Shown one piece after another: positions 8,448 through 16,029 of a stretch of DNA of 37,997 nucleotides. The position numbers and the translations under genes are program-made. Location: positions 1 through 37,997 of the forward strand of contig JAJKHS010000120.1 of assembly GCA_021154885.1 (NCBI GenBank). The letters run 5' to 3'. The notes below the pieces were generated by a model that worked only from the letters and a program-made list of their open reading frames with translations, was not told the origin of the DNA and searched no databases. Every line of letters starts with the position of its first letter. Position 1 is the stretch's first letter. This DNA comes from Thermoanaerobaculum sp. (lineage in GTDB: Bacteria; Acidobacteriota; Thermoanaerobaculia; Multivoradales; UBA5704).

Positions 8448-8684
8448 ATGGCCGTGACCTTGAAAGTTGAGAACGTCCCCGAAGAGGTTGCCGCGCGGCT
8501 CGAAGAGCGGGCCAGGAAGTCCCGTCGGTCTCTACAAGGGGAGCTCCTGCGGATCTTGGAGAAGGCAGTTGCAGAGGAAGACAGGCTCACGCCTTTGCAG
8601 GTCCTGGAGAAGGTTCGGTCGCTGAAGCTCAAGACTCCGGCCGAGTCCGCCGCGTTCGTCCGCCAGGACCGGGATGCCCATTAA
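8448..8684 (+). CDS. FitA-like ribbon-helix-helix antitoxin
   Basis: A 78-residue protein beginning with a beta strand (VTLKVENVPEEVAARLEER) and two helices, the N-terminal RHH DNA-binding fold of FitA/VapB-type antitoxins. SRRSLQGELLRILEKAV matches the helix-2 pattern. The acidic C-terminal half would wrap the toxin. It overlaps the PIN toxin start by 11 bases, the usual antitoxin-first coupled arrangement. A GGGAGG lies 6 bases before the ATG. It likely autorepresses the pair. Confidence 0.9.
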   Translation: MAVTLKVENVPEEVAARLEERARKSRRSLQGELLRILEKAVAEEDRLTPLQVLEKVRSLKLKTPAESAAFVRQDRDAH

Positions 8685-9084
8685 GATCGTCGTCGACGCC
8701 TCGGCTCTCGCTGCGGTGCTCTTCAGAGAGCCCAAAGCACCGACAGTCGCAGAACAGCTCGGCGACTCAGCCTTGGTGGCGCCGACTCTCTTCTCCTACG
8801 AGATCGCCAACATCTGCTGGAAGAAGCTTCGACGCCATCCTGAAAAGCGGACGACTCTCTTAGAAGTCTATACCCTCTTGGGCCGAATGGAGATCGAGGA
8901 AATCGAGGTCTCGATTCCCGAGGCCCCCCTGCTGGCGGATCGGGAGAACCTGACGGTCTACGACGCTTCCTATCTTTGGCTGGCTAGAAAGCCTGGCTTG
9001 AAACTCGTCACCCTGGATACCGACTTGGCTGCCACAGCCGCAGCTTCTCCAGAGCAAGTCCTCTCATCTGACGATGAGGAGTAG
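8674..9084 (+). CDS. vapC: VapC-family PIN-domain toxin ribonuclease
   Basis: A 136-residue PIN domain with all expected acidic residues: Asp8 in VVDAS, Glu43 in FSYEIAN, Asp97 in TVYDASYLWLA, and Asp115/Asp117 in TLDTDLA. These chelate Mg2+/Mn2+ for single-strand RNA cleavage; VapC toxins usually cut tRNA or rRNA. Its start lies inside the antitoxin gene, so translation is coupled. It appears intact, unlike the VapC remnant at 35298-35601. The pair sits directly after the decayed NTPase. Confidence 0.93.
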   Translation: MPIKIVVDASALAAVLFREPKAPTVAEQLGDSALVAPTLFSYEIANICWKKLRRHPEKRTTLLEVYTLLGRMEIEEIEVSIPEAPLLADRENLTVYDASYLWLARKPGLKLVTLDTDLAATAAASPEQVLSSDDEE

Positions 9085-9184
9085 GTGCTGCTGTAAGAAG
9101 TGCCTGGCACCTCCGCCCGCCTGCCCGGGCTCCGTGCTTCCCATGGGGGCAAACCCGTCAAATCTGCTGTGATGCTCCACTAGC

Positions 9185-9265
9185 TAGGGTAGGGGCGGGT
9201 CTGGACGGCAGGTTGGGGGCTCGACCCGCCCTGGGGAGGACATCTCGCCGTTGCAGGGTGGGTCG
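9185..9265. repeat. Dispersed G-rich intergenic repeat, copy 1
   Basis: GGGTAGGGGCGGGTCTGGA followed by GGGGGCTCGACCCGCCCTG and a GTTGCAGGGTGGGTCG tail. The reverse complement of this block recurs at 21595-21660, ending in the same CCAGACCCGCCCCTACCCTA. Both copies are intergenic and lie next to a GTGCCTGGCACC-like palindrome (here 9100-9111). No coding potential is seen. Confidence 0.6.
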
Positions 9266-9278
9266 CACAGCGGGGCAA

Positions 9279-9360
9279 GTCACCTGCCCCGAGTTGCAGA
9301 TCACCTCATCCGCGGATGGAGTGACCTCATCCGAGTTGCGGATCACCGGACTCGCGGAGC
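9279..9360. repeat. Degenerate ~20-bp tandem repeat
   Basis: Four units begin with G(A/T)(C/T/G)CACC- or GTGACC-type heads at 9279, 9299, 9321 and 9341, so the period is 20-22 bp, about two helical turns. The units share GACCTCATCCGAGTTGCGGA-like content. It lies just downstream of the TPR gene stop. The function is unknown; it could be a protein-binding array or a slipped repeat. Confidence 0.5.
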
Positions 9361-9367
9361 CGCCGCC

Positions 9368-10519
9368 TCACTGCTCGAATGCGGCCGGCTTCACCCAGTG
9401 ACGGCGGAAGTAATCCCGGATGCGAGGGAACAGCGAGTCCAACCGGCGGTGCACCAGAGAGTCCCGGAACACCAGCCACGCCGCGAGAGCGTAGCTGTGG
9501 AGCCCCCAAGCCTGCAGCATCGGGTAGCACTGCTCGACCAGCTCGGCGGCCCGCGCCGGCTCGCCCTTGAGCACGACCAGCTCGGCGAGGTCGATCGAGA
9601 GCAGGACGAGCTCGTGGTGGAGATCCCGGGCCTGGAGTTCCTCCCAGAGCCGCTTGTAGACGTCCTCCGCCTCGTCGAGCTCGCCGAGATTGCGGGCGAT
9701 CCGCCCCTCCAGCCAGTGGAGGCGGAGCTGGGTCCACTCGTCCGGGAACTGCCGGTAGAGAGGACGGGCCCGGTCGAGCACGGCGAGCGCCTCCGCGGCC
9801 TGGCCGCTGTCGTTGAGGAACCAGGCGAGGTCGTGCCGGGCGCACAGGTCGAGTCGCGGCTCCTTGCCGGGGTCGATCAGGGCGAGCCCCCGCTGGATGT
9901 GCGACAGCGCCCGCTCGGGGTTGACGTAACCGATCGCGTCCCCCATCTTGAGGAGGGTCCGCCCCTGCTGGTGCTTGTCGCCCGCCCGTCCGTACAGCTC
10001 CAAGGCCTCTTCGAGAGCGGCCTCCGCGGTCTCGAACTCTCCGATGTCGACCATGTAACCGGATTCCAGACTGAGGATGTGAGCTGCCTCCGCCGGCTCG
10101 CCCGTGCCCTCCTCGCAGATCCTCCATGCCTCGTTGAAAGCCCGGCGCGAGCCCTCGAAGTCTGAAGCCACGCGTTTCACGTTCCCGAGAGCGGCCCAGG
10201 CGGCGGCCCGCAGGTCTGCCACTCTCTTCTCTCCCACAACGGCCGGATCGAGGTGCTCGGCGACCAGGATCGCGAGGCGGACGACGTCGACCGCCTCCGC
10301 CGGCTCCGTGCGCATGTACCACCGGCTCGCCTCCAGCAGGCGGACGTAGAGGCCCCAGTTGTGAAAGCGCGCATCGGACTCCACCACCGCGAAACGCACC
10401 TCGGGCGGCAACGGCTCCAGCGCCGCCCACTGGCCCCACCCCTGGAGCTTCTCCAGCGCCAGCCTCTGCTCCTGATCGGCGTCCAACGGCGGTTCCCTCT
10501 CCACATGCCAGTCGTCCAT
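9368..10519 (-). CDS. Tetratricopeptide-repeat protein
   Basis: A 383-residue soluble protein with no signal peptide. After an acidic N-terminus, nearly the whole chain is built from helical pairs of TPR type, for example AAHILSLESGYMVDIGEFET and LLKMGDAIGYVNPERALSHI, with DEAEDVYKRLWEEL toward the C-terminus. TPRs mediate protein-protein contacts; no catalytic domain accompanies them here. Such proteins in Acidobacteriota often resemble the TPR part of regulators lacking their HTH. ATG 10519 is chosen because GAGGAG lies 7 bases upstream; a start 14 codons earlier lacks one. A specific partner cannot be named. Confidence 0.8.
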   Translation of the reverse strand: MDDWHVEREPPLDADQEQRLALEKLQGWGQWAALEPLPPEVRFAVVESDARFHNWGLYVRLLEASRWYMRTEPAEAVDVVRLAILVAEHLDPAVVGEKRVADLRAAAWAALGNVKRVASDFEGSRRAFNEAWRICEEGTGEPAEAAHILSLESGYMVDIGEFETAEAALEEALELYGRAGDKHQQGRTLLKMGDAIGYVNPERALSHIQRGLALIDPGKEPRLDLCARHDLAWFLNDSGQAAEALAVLDRARPLYRQFPDEWTQLRLHWLEGRIARNLGELDEAEDVYKRLWEELQARDLHHELVLLSIDLAELVVLKGEPARAAELVEQCYPMLQAWGLHSYALAAWLVFRDSLVHRRLDSLFPRIRDYFRRHWVKPAAFEQ

Positions 10520-10633
10520 GGATTCTCTCCTCTTGTCTTCTTCTTGCGTGTACTCTAGCATAGTGGAGACACTGAAGGAGATAAAAAAAGCCGGGCGATG
10601 CCGGCGGACATTGCGAGACGAAACGGAGGAGGG

Positions 10634-10918
10634 CTAACTGCGGCCATCCGGGTTCATGGTGCCACCGGAGTCACCCTGAGAGGGGGTGGACGTGAGGCCG
10701 TCGGGATCCATGGTGCCACGGGAGTCGCCTTTGCCGGTGGCATCCGGAAGGATGGTCTTCTGGATCTCGGCGACGGCGTCTTGGATCCAGGCGACGAGGC
10801 TGCGGTCCTGGTGTCTCGACGGTGCCTTGCCGGCGTGGTTCGCGGCCCTCGCCGGCGAGGCGAGGGGGATCAGGAGAAGGAGGAGGACGGCGATACGAAA
10901 CCCGGCGCTTCGACTCAT
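10634..10918 (-). CDS. Small secreted protein with GDSxGTMxPDG repeats
   Basis: A 94-residue protein with a clear signal peptide (RIAVLLLLLIPLASPARA, cleavage after ARA about residue 25). The mature region has an amphipathic helix (WIQDAVAEIQKTILPD) and two copies of an 11-residue motif, GDSRGTMDPDG (64-74) and GDSGGTMNPDG (82-92), near the C-terminus. AAGGAG lies 8 bases before the ATG. The repeats are Asp/Gly-rich and could bind Ca2+, but this is speculative. I do not recognise a family. It is divergent from the radical SAM locus, separated by 338 bases. Confidence 0.72.
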   Translation of the reverse strand: MSRSAGFRIAVLLLLLIPLASPARAANHAGKAPSRHQDRSLVAWIQDAVAEIQKTILPDATGKGDSRGTMDPDGLTSTPSQGDSGGTMNPDGRS

Positions 10919-11256
10919 GAAGGGGTCTCCTTGGAGGCGGTCTCCGGCTCCGTCCCGTCATTGAGACGTGGAGCGGCCTCTGCCCTTCTACAGTGCCACG
11001 CGGAGACCGTTTCGATATCAACAAATAGACCACTGGAATGAACACGGCGAGCGATCGAAAGCATGAAAAGCGGCGATGAAATTTCTTCCGACTGACCCCG
11101 CGATGAAGGAGGTGCTTTCGGGAGGTCTTTTTTTGGACCGTAAGGCCGGCTCGCTTTTGCCTTCGGAAGCTACCCCTTATATGAGGGCATAAATTTCTGT
11201 TGAACGGGGCCAGGGCCCCGCATGCTGGAGGTCTGTCCGGGAGGGAATCAGAAACC
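10919..11256. other. Divergent intergenic region between a secreted peptide and the radical SAM locus
   Basis: A 338-base region without a supportable gene. It must carry two divergent promoters. An AT-rich patch at 11173-11197 (TTATATGAGGGCATAAAT) precedes a short GGGGCC/GGCCCC hairpin at 11207-11220 and a GGGAGG about 13 bases before the radical SAM start. No defined operator is identified. Confidence 0.4.
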
Positions 11257-12756
11257 ATGCTGCGCACGAGCAGTTACACGATCTACGTCGACTTGCCGGG
11301 CAATCAGGACGAGATGCTCCTGGTCCATACCTACACCGGCGCCTTCGATCGCGTGTCGCGCCGGGTCGCCACCTATGTGAGGTCGCTGGAAGCGGGCCGC
11401 CCTCCCAAGCCGCTGTATGGCGACTGGACGCCGGAGCCCGCTCTGGATGGCGAGGCGGCCCCGCCTTCGGACGAGACGATCGGCGTGCTCTCGCGGCGGG
11501 GGTACCTGACGGCGATGACCGGCGAGCAGGAGGAGGAGTTCTTCACCCGTTACGTGGACAAGCTCCACGGCCTCCACCTGAAGCGCTGGCCCTCCTATCT
11601 CTTCATGCCGACCTACGACTGCAACCTGCGCTGTGCCTACTGTTTTCAGGATCACATGCGCACGGACCCCCGTTTCGGCCACCTGCTGCGGCGGATGACG
11701 CTCGACATGGTCGACCGCCTCTTCGCGGCGATGCCGAAGATCGAGGCGCTGCATGGCATTCCGGCAGAGGCGAGCCCGCAGCTCGACGTCGGCTTCTTCG
11801 GCGGCGAGCCGCTCCTGGCCGCCAACCGTCCCATCGTCGAGCACGTCATCCGCCGCGGCCTCGACCGCGGCGAGGCCCGCTTCTGGGCGATCTCGAACGG
11901 CACCGAGCTCGACGCCTACGAGGACCTCCTGAGCCCGGACAAGCTGGCGAGCGTGCAAATCACTCTCGACGGCCCGCCGCGCGAGCACGACCGGCGGCGG
12001 GTCTATGCCGATGGCGGCGGCTCCTGGGAGCGCATCGCCCGCAACGTCTCCATGGCCCTCGCGCGCGGCGTCGCGGTCGCCATCCGCACCAACGTCGACC
12101 GCAACAACGTTGGCGAGCTGGCCGATCTCGCCGCGGAGCTCATCCGGCAGGGCTGGGTTCGCTACCCCAACTTCGGCTCGCAGGTGGCGCCGGTCCGCGC
12201 CTCGAACGACAAGACGGACGCCGGAGCGACGCTCGACACCTGGGAGCTCGACCGCCTCCTGACGGCGATGCGCAACGCCAATCCGGACGTGGAGATCCTC
12301 GGCCGGGTGGACGACTCCCTGCGCAACCAGGCCCGCCGCATCTTCTCTCATCGCGGTCTTCCCGCTTTCAAACCCAGCTTCTGCTCGGCGCACACGGGGA
12401 TGTACATCTTCGACGCCTTCGGCGACGTCTACGCCTGCTGGGAGAAGACCGGGGACGAGAAGATCCGCATCGGTCACGTCGACGAAAATTCGGACGTCCA
12501 ATTCAGCTTCGACCTGCGCGCCCTGTGGCAGGGCCGGACGGTCGCCTCGAATCCGGTCTGCCTCAAGTGCCGCTACAACCTGTTCTGCGGCGGCGGCTGT
12601 GCCGTGCTCGCGGCCGGGCATTCCGGCGGCGATTTCTATCGAAATTATTGCGATGGCTATGCCCATCGCTTTCGGGCCGCCGTGGCCGAAGCCTATCAGG
12701 ACCACGCCAGCGGCAAAGCGTTCACGGACAAGCCGGACGCGTTCTGTGACCTCTAG
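11257..12756 (+). CDS. Radical SAM/SPASM peptide maturase
   Basis: A 499-residue enzyme. Residues 1-105 form an N-terminal domain typical of RiPP radical SAM maturases (possibly leader-binding). The CNLRCAYC motif (Cys122, Cys126, Cys129) binds the catalytic 4Fe-4S cluster, followed by FFGGEPLL (the GGE SAM-binding motif). The C-terminal SPASM region has FCSAHTG, ACWEK, CLKCRYNLFCGGGC and YCDGY, enough cysteines for two auxiliary Fe-S clusters. Such enzymes install thioether or C-C crosslinks in ribosomal peptides. The start at 11257 leaves a GGGAGG about 12 bases upstream; a start at 11200 would add residues unlike the family. The next gene, 15 bases downstream, encodes the evident substrate peptide. 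The chemistry (sactionine, ranthionine or cyclophane) cannot be read from sequence. Confidence 0.92.
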   Translation: MLRTSSYTIYVDLPGNQDEMLLVHTYTGAFDRVSRRVATYVRSLEAGRPPKPLYGDWTPEPALDGEAAPPSDETIGVLSRRGYLTAMTGEQEEEFFTRYVDKLHGLHLKRWPSYLFMPTYDCNLRCAYCFQDHMRTDPRFGHLLRRMTLDMVDRLFAAMPKIEALHGIPAEASPQLDVGFFGGEPLLAANRPIVEHVIRRGLDRGEARFWAISNGTELDAYEDLLSPDKLASVQITLDGPPREHDRRRVYADGGGSWERIARNVSMALARGVAVAIRTNVDRNNVGELADLAAELIRQGWVRYPNFGSQVAPVRASNDKTDAGATLDTWELDRLLTAMRNANPDVEILGRVDDSLRNQARRIFSHRGLPAFKPSFCSAHTGMYIFDAFGDVYACWEKTGDEKIRIGHVDENSDVQFSFDLRALWQGRTVASNPVCLKCRYNLFCGGGCAVLAAGHSGGDFYRNYCDGYAHRFRAAVAEAYQDHASGKAFTDKPDAFCDL

Positions 12757-12771
12757 CGAAAGGAGGGAGAC

Positions 12772-12999
12772 GTGAAGAAAAAGAAGAATGAGCCGCAGGT
12801 CCCGGAGATCGTCAGCCTGAACGAGGAGCTGTTCAGCCTGGAGGTCGGGAGCCTGCCGTTCGAGGAGCTGCTCGACCAGCGCCTGGCGCTCGCCGTGGCG
12901 GCGATTGGAACCAATTTCGTCTGCGACACGTTCACCTGCACCACCTTCACCGGCACGTGCACCGCCTTTGGTTGTACGAGCTTCAAAATCAGCAAGTGA
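12772..12999 (+). CDS. Putative RiPP precursor peptide (75 aa)
   Basis: A GTG start with AAGGAGG 5-6 bases upstream begins a 75-residue peptide. Residues 1-46 are a charged, helical leader (SLNEELFSLEVGSLPFEELL). Residues 47-75 are a core with four cysteines at 51, 56, 63 and 68, interleaved with Thr and Phe: CDTFTCTTFTGTC then TAFGC. Phe flanks each Cys in a regular pattern. No signal peptide and no double-Gly cleavage site are obvious, although AAIG precedes the core. It is the neighbour of a radical SAM/SPASM enzyme, the arrangement of sactipeptides, ranthipeptides and related families. It does not match the six-Cys SCIFF pattern. Function (antimicrobial, signal or metal ligand) is unknown. 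Confidence 0.82.
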   Translation: MKKKKNEPQVPEIVSLNEELFSLEVGSLPFEELLDQRLALAVAAIGTNFVCDTFTCTTFTGTCTAFGCTSFKISK

Positions 13000-13016
13000 G
13001 CAGAAAAGAGCCGAAG

Positions 13017-13484
13017 ATGAGCCGCCCCAAGCTCTCCCGCCGCTCTCAGATCCTGAACCGCTTGCTGGTATTCCTGTCGGCCGCTGCCGTGGTGGCGCTG
13101 GCCTGCCTCGCATTGCCGCTTCTCGCCGGCTCCCCTCCGCGCGCGCAGCCCGTGGCCGAGCTGGCGGCCCTGAGGCAGCAGCCGGCACCTCCGAGCCTTG
13201 CGGACGGCAAGCCGGACGCCGGCAGCAGCCAGCGCATCCAGCGCATGGAGGCCGAGCTCAAGGCTATGCAGGAAGAGGCTGCCAAGGATCCGGCGCGACC
13301 GACGGTGGCCCAGGTCCAGCGCGAATTGGACCGCATGCTCGCGGAGCGCTCCGGAGATTCCCAGGTCGCACGGCTCGAGCGCCAGGTCAAGGGGCTGCTG
13401 GCGCTCTCGCTCGTGCTGGCCGTGACGCTGTGCGGAGTTGCGATCTCCAACCTGAGGAGAGCCAGGAGCACCGCCGTCGCCTGA
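13017..13484 (+). CDS. Two-TM coiled-coil protein of the radical SAM locus
   Basis: A 155-residue protein with transmembrane segments at about 14-37 and 127-144. The intervening region is Ala/Pro-rich and then heptad-like (RIQRMEAELKAMQEEAAK and VARLERQVKGL), so it probably forms a coiled coil on one side of the membrane. No family is recognised. The ATG at 13017 is preferred, giving a start 17 bases after the precursor stop; its ribosome site (AAAAGAG) is weak. Position between the precursor and the permease suggests a role in export, immunity or membrane anchoring, but this is inference from context. Confidence 0.72.
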   Translation: MSRPKLSRRSQILNRLLVFLSAAAVVALACLALPLLAGSPPRAQPVAELAALRQQPAPPSLADGKPDAGSSQRIQRMEAELKAMQEEAAKDPARPTVAQVQRELDRMLAERSGDSQVARLERQVKGLLALSLVLAVTLCGVAISNLRRARSTAVA

Positions 13485-13497
13485 GCGGGATCGCTAT

Positions 13498-15888
13498 ATG
13501 CCCTGGAGTCAGCGTCAGCCGGGTCTCGCGTTGCTGATCGTCGCCAGCCTGGCGCTCGGAATCGGCGCCACCACGACGGTGGGCAGCATCGCCGAGGCCG
13601 TGCTGCTGCGGCCGTTGCCTTTCCGCTCGCCCGAGCGTCTCGTGGTGGCCGGGGAGGTCCTGAAAGCGAATCCGGAGATGTGGAAAGTCTCCTCCTATCC
13701 GAACTATCTGGATTGGAGGGCACGAAGCCATGTCTTCTCGCGCCTTGCGATCTCCCGTCTCTGGACTCCCGTCATGCGGCGGCCGGCGGAGCCCACGCGC
13801 CTGGTGGGCGCCGAGGTCTCCGAGGATTTCTTCTCGCTCCTCGATCTCCAGCCGGCGCTGGGGCGGCCCCTCGGACCGGGGGATTTCCGCCCCGGAGCCG
13901 AGCCCGTGGTGGTCCTCAGCCACCGCTTGTGGCAGCAGAGGTTCGGCGGCGATCCGGGGCTCGTCGGCAAGACGATCTCGCTCGACGGGACGCCGGGCAC
14001 GGTCGCCGGCATCCTGCCGGCCGGCAACGCCCTGGCCGAGCCCCTGGTGGCCGGCGACGTCGAGATCCTGAGACCCCTGGTCGTCGGCGCCAAAGATCTA
14101 TTCGCCGGCCGCGGTGTACGCGCCCTGCGGGTCCTCGGCCGGCTGCGGACGGGCGTCAGCCGGCAGCAGGCGCAGACCGAGATGCAATCGCTGGCGCGGA
14201 CCCTGGCGGCCGAGCACCCCGAAACCAACAAGGACGCCACGGTGCGCGTCGAGCTCCTGCGCGAGGTGGTGATCGCGTCCAGCCGGCCGGTCCTGCTGGC
14301 GCTGCTCGGCGCGGCGGCCCTGCTGCTGCTCATCGCCTGCGTCAACGCGGCGAACGTGCGCCTCGTGCAGCTCATCGCCCGGGGACGGGAGCTCGCCATC
14401 CGTTCGGCCATGGGAGCGGACCGCCTGCGGCTGTTCCACCAATTGCTGATGGAAAGCCTGCCGCTCGTGGGCGCGGCCGCTCTGCTCGGCTGGGTGTTGA
14501 CCTGGTGGGTCTGGGACACGTTCACCTCCCGCCTGCCGCCCGCCGTCGTCCGCCTCACGGGGCTGACCCTCGACGGCCGGGTGCTGGCGGCCACTCTCCT
14601 GGTTTCGCTGGTCGCCCTCATCCTCGTCGACCTGCTGCCCTTCCTGGAGCTGACGCGGCTCCCCCTGCTCGCCCTGCTCACCGAGAGCTCCGCCGCGGCG
14701 GGTGAATCGAGGTCCAGCCGCCGCATGCGCAACGTCCTCGTCGCCGCGGAGCTGGCCCTCTCCCTGGCGCTGCTGATCGGCGCCGGGCTGCTGACGCGGA
14801 GCCTCGTCCGGCTGTCCAGCGTCGACCTCGGCTTCCGTCCCCAGCGCGTCCTCTCCCTGCACCTCGAGCTGACCTCGCCGCCCTACGCCGAGCCGCGGCG
14901 GGCGCGGGCGTTCCTGGCCGACCTCCGCCGCGAGCTGGAGCACCGGCCGGGGATCCGCTCGGCGGCGGTGGTGGTCAACCTGCCGCTCAAGGAGGGCGGC
15001 AACATGAGCACCGGCCTGGCATTGCAGCCCGGGGCCAACCTGGACTGGCAGATCGACCTCAACGGCGTCAGCCCCGGCTACTTCGCCACCCTGGGCATCC
15101 CCCTGCTCGCGGGGCGGGACTTCTCGCCGCAAGAGATGGCGGACGATCAGCACGCGGTCGTCATCCTCGACGACGTGGCCGCCCGGCGACTGTGGCCGTC
15201 CGGAAACCCGCTCGGCCGGCGCGTGATCCTCGATTGGATGAACCCGGTGCCGCGGGAGGTCGTCGGCGTCGTCGGGGACGTGCGGGAGAGCGGCCCGGAC
15301 GCGCCGCCGCACCCCGAGGCCTACCTGCCCTATCCGCAGCTCTTCTTCGGCTCGGCGAGCCTCCTGGTCCATACCGCGGGCGATCCCCTGCGGGTGGCCC
15401 GGGAGGTCCGGAGCCAAGTGCACGCCCTGGACGCGGACGTCCCCGTCGAGAGCATCGCCACCCTGGAGCAGCTCGCCGCGTCCAGGATCGCCGACCCCAT
15501 GACGGACACCCGGATCCTCACCTCCTTCGCCGTGGCGGGCCTGCTGCTGGCCACGATCGGAGTCTACGGCGTCACCTCGTTCACGGTCTCCCAGCAGCAA
15601 CGCGACATCGGCGTCCGCATCGCCCTGGGCGCGCAGCGCCGCGACGTGACTCGGGAGATCCTGGCCCGGACCGCGGGGTGGGCGGGGCTCGGCCTGCTGC
15701 TGGGGCTGGGCGGAGGCTATCTGCTGTCGCGGCTGCTGGCGAGCATCCTCTTCGAGGTCAGCCCCCTCGACCCCTGGACGTTCATCGCCATGTCGCTGCT
15801 GCTGCTGGCGGCCGCCCTCGGGGCGAGTTGCCTGCCAGCGCGAAAAGCCTTGCAAATCGATCCGGTGCGGGCCCTCGCCGAGGGCTGA
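13498..15888 (+). CDS. Orphan MacB/FtsX-type permease (ADOP family)
   Basis: A 796-residue protein with duplicated MacB periplasmic-core plus FtsX permease halves. A TM opens the protein (LLIVASLALGIGATTTVG), and FtsX TM clusters occur near 255-370 and 660-790. RSAMGADRLRLFHQLLMES and RIALGAQRRDVTREILARTA are the classical coupling-helix segments of each FtsX half. The family is the 'acidobacterial duplicated orphan permease', which lacks a fused or adjacent ATPase. No ATPase is present in this window, so it would borrow one or act independently. The N-terminus is about 10 residues shorter than usual. The 13-base gap to the coiled-coil gene marks it as the last gene of the RiPP-type locus, where export of the modified peptide is the natural guess. 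A 64-bp related fragment occurs at 22980-23043. Confidence 0.88.
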   Translation: MPWSQRQPGLALLIVASLALGIGATTTVGSIAEAVLLRPLPFRSPERLVVAGEVLKANPEMWKVSSYPNYLDWRARSHVFSRLAISRLWTPVMRRPAEPTRLVGAEVSEDFFSLLDLQPALGRPLGPGDFRPGAEPVVVLSHRLWQQRFGGDPGLVGKTISLDGTPGTVAGILPAGNALAEPLVAGDVEILRPLVVGAKDLFAGRGVRALRVLGRLRTGVSRQQAQTEMQSLARTLAAEHPETNKDATVRVELLREVVIASSRPVLLALLGAAALLLLIACVNAANVRLVQLIARGRELAIRSAMGADRLRLFHQLLMESLPLVGAAALLGWVLTWWVWDTFTSRLPPAVVRLTGLTLDGRVLAATLLVSLVALILVDLLPFLELTRLPLLALLTESSAAAGESRSSRRMRNVLVAAELALSLALLIGAGLLTRSLVRLSSVDLGFRPQRVLSLHLELTSPPYAEPRRARAFLADLRRELEHRPGIRSAAVVVNLPLKEGGNMSTGLALQPGANLDWQIDLNGVSPGYFATLGIPLLAGRDFSPQEMADDQHAVVILDDVAARRLWPSGNPLGRRVILDWMNPVPREVVGVVGDVRESGPDAPPHPEAYLPYPQLFFGSASLLVHTAGDPLRVAREVRSQVHALDADVPVESIATLEQLAASRIADPMTDTRILTSFAVAGLLLATIGVYGVTSFTVSQQQRDIGVRIALGAQRRDVTREILARTAGWAGLGLLLGLGGGYLLSRLLASILFEVSPLDPWTFIAMSLLLLAAALGASCLPARKALQIDPVRALAEG

Positions 15889-16029
15889 ATAGAACGTCGA
15901 CTACGAGAGGAGTCTGACATGCGCACCCGTCTCCAATCTTGAGCGCAGCCATGTCTTTCCGGCATGGCGTTTCTCCTGGTTGGTTCTGGTCGTTCTGCCG
16001 CCCAACGTTTCAGCCCCATCTGGGCGTCG

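Noticed and set aside
11248-13188. 646-codon minus-strand frame opposite the radical SAM gene
   Set aside because: It is antisense to a gene with explicit catalytic motifs and has no recognisable domain.
14098-15855. 585-codon minus-strand frame opposite the ADOP permease
   Set aside because: Composition of Gln/Gly/Arg and no motifs; the permease reads clearly on the plus strand.
15919-15942. Tiny ATG frame (MRTRLQS) with a GAGAGGAG upstream, after the permease
   Set aside because: Seven codons only; a good ribosome site is not enough to call a gene, and it may be a leftover start.
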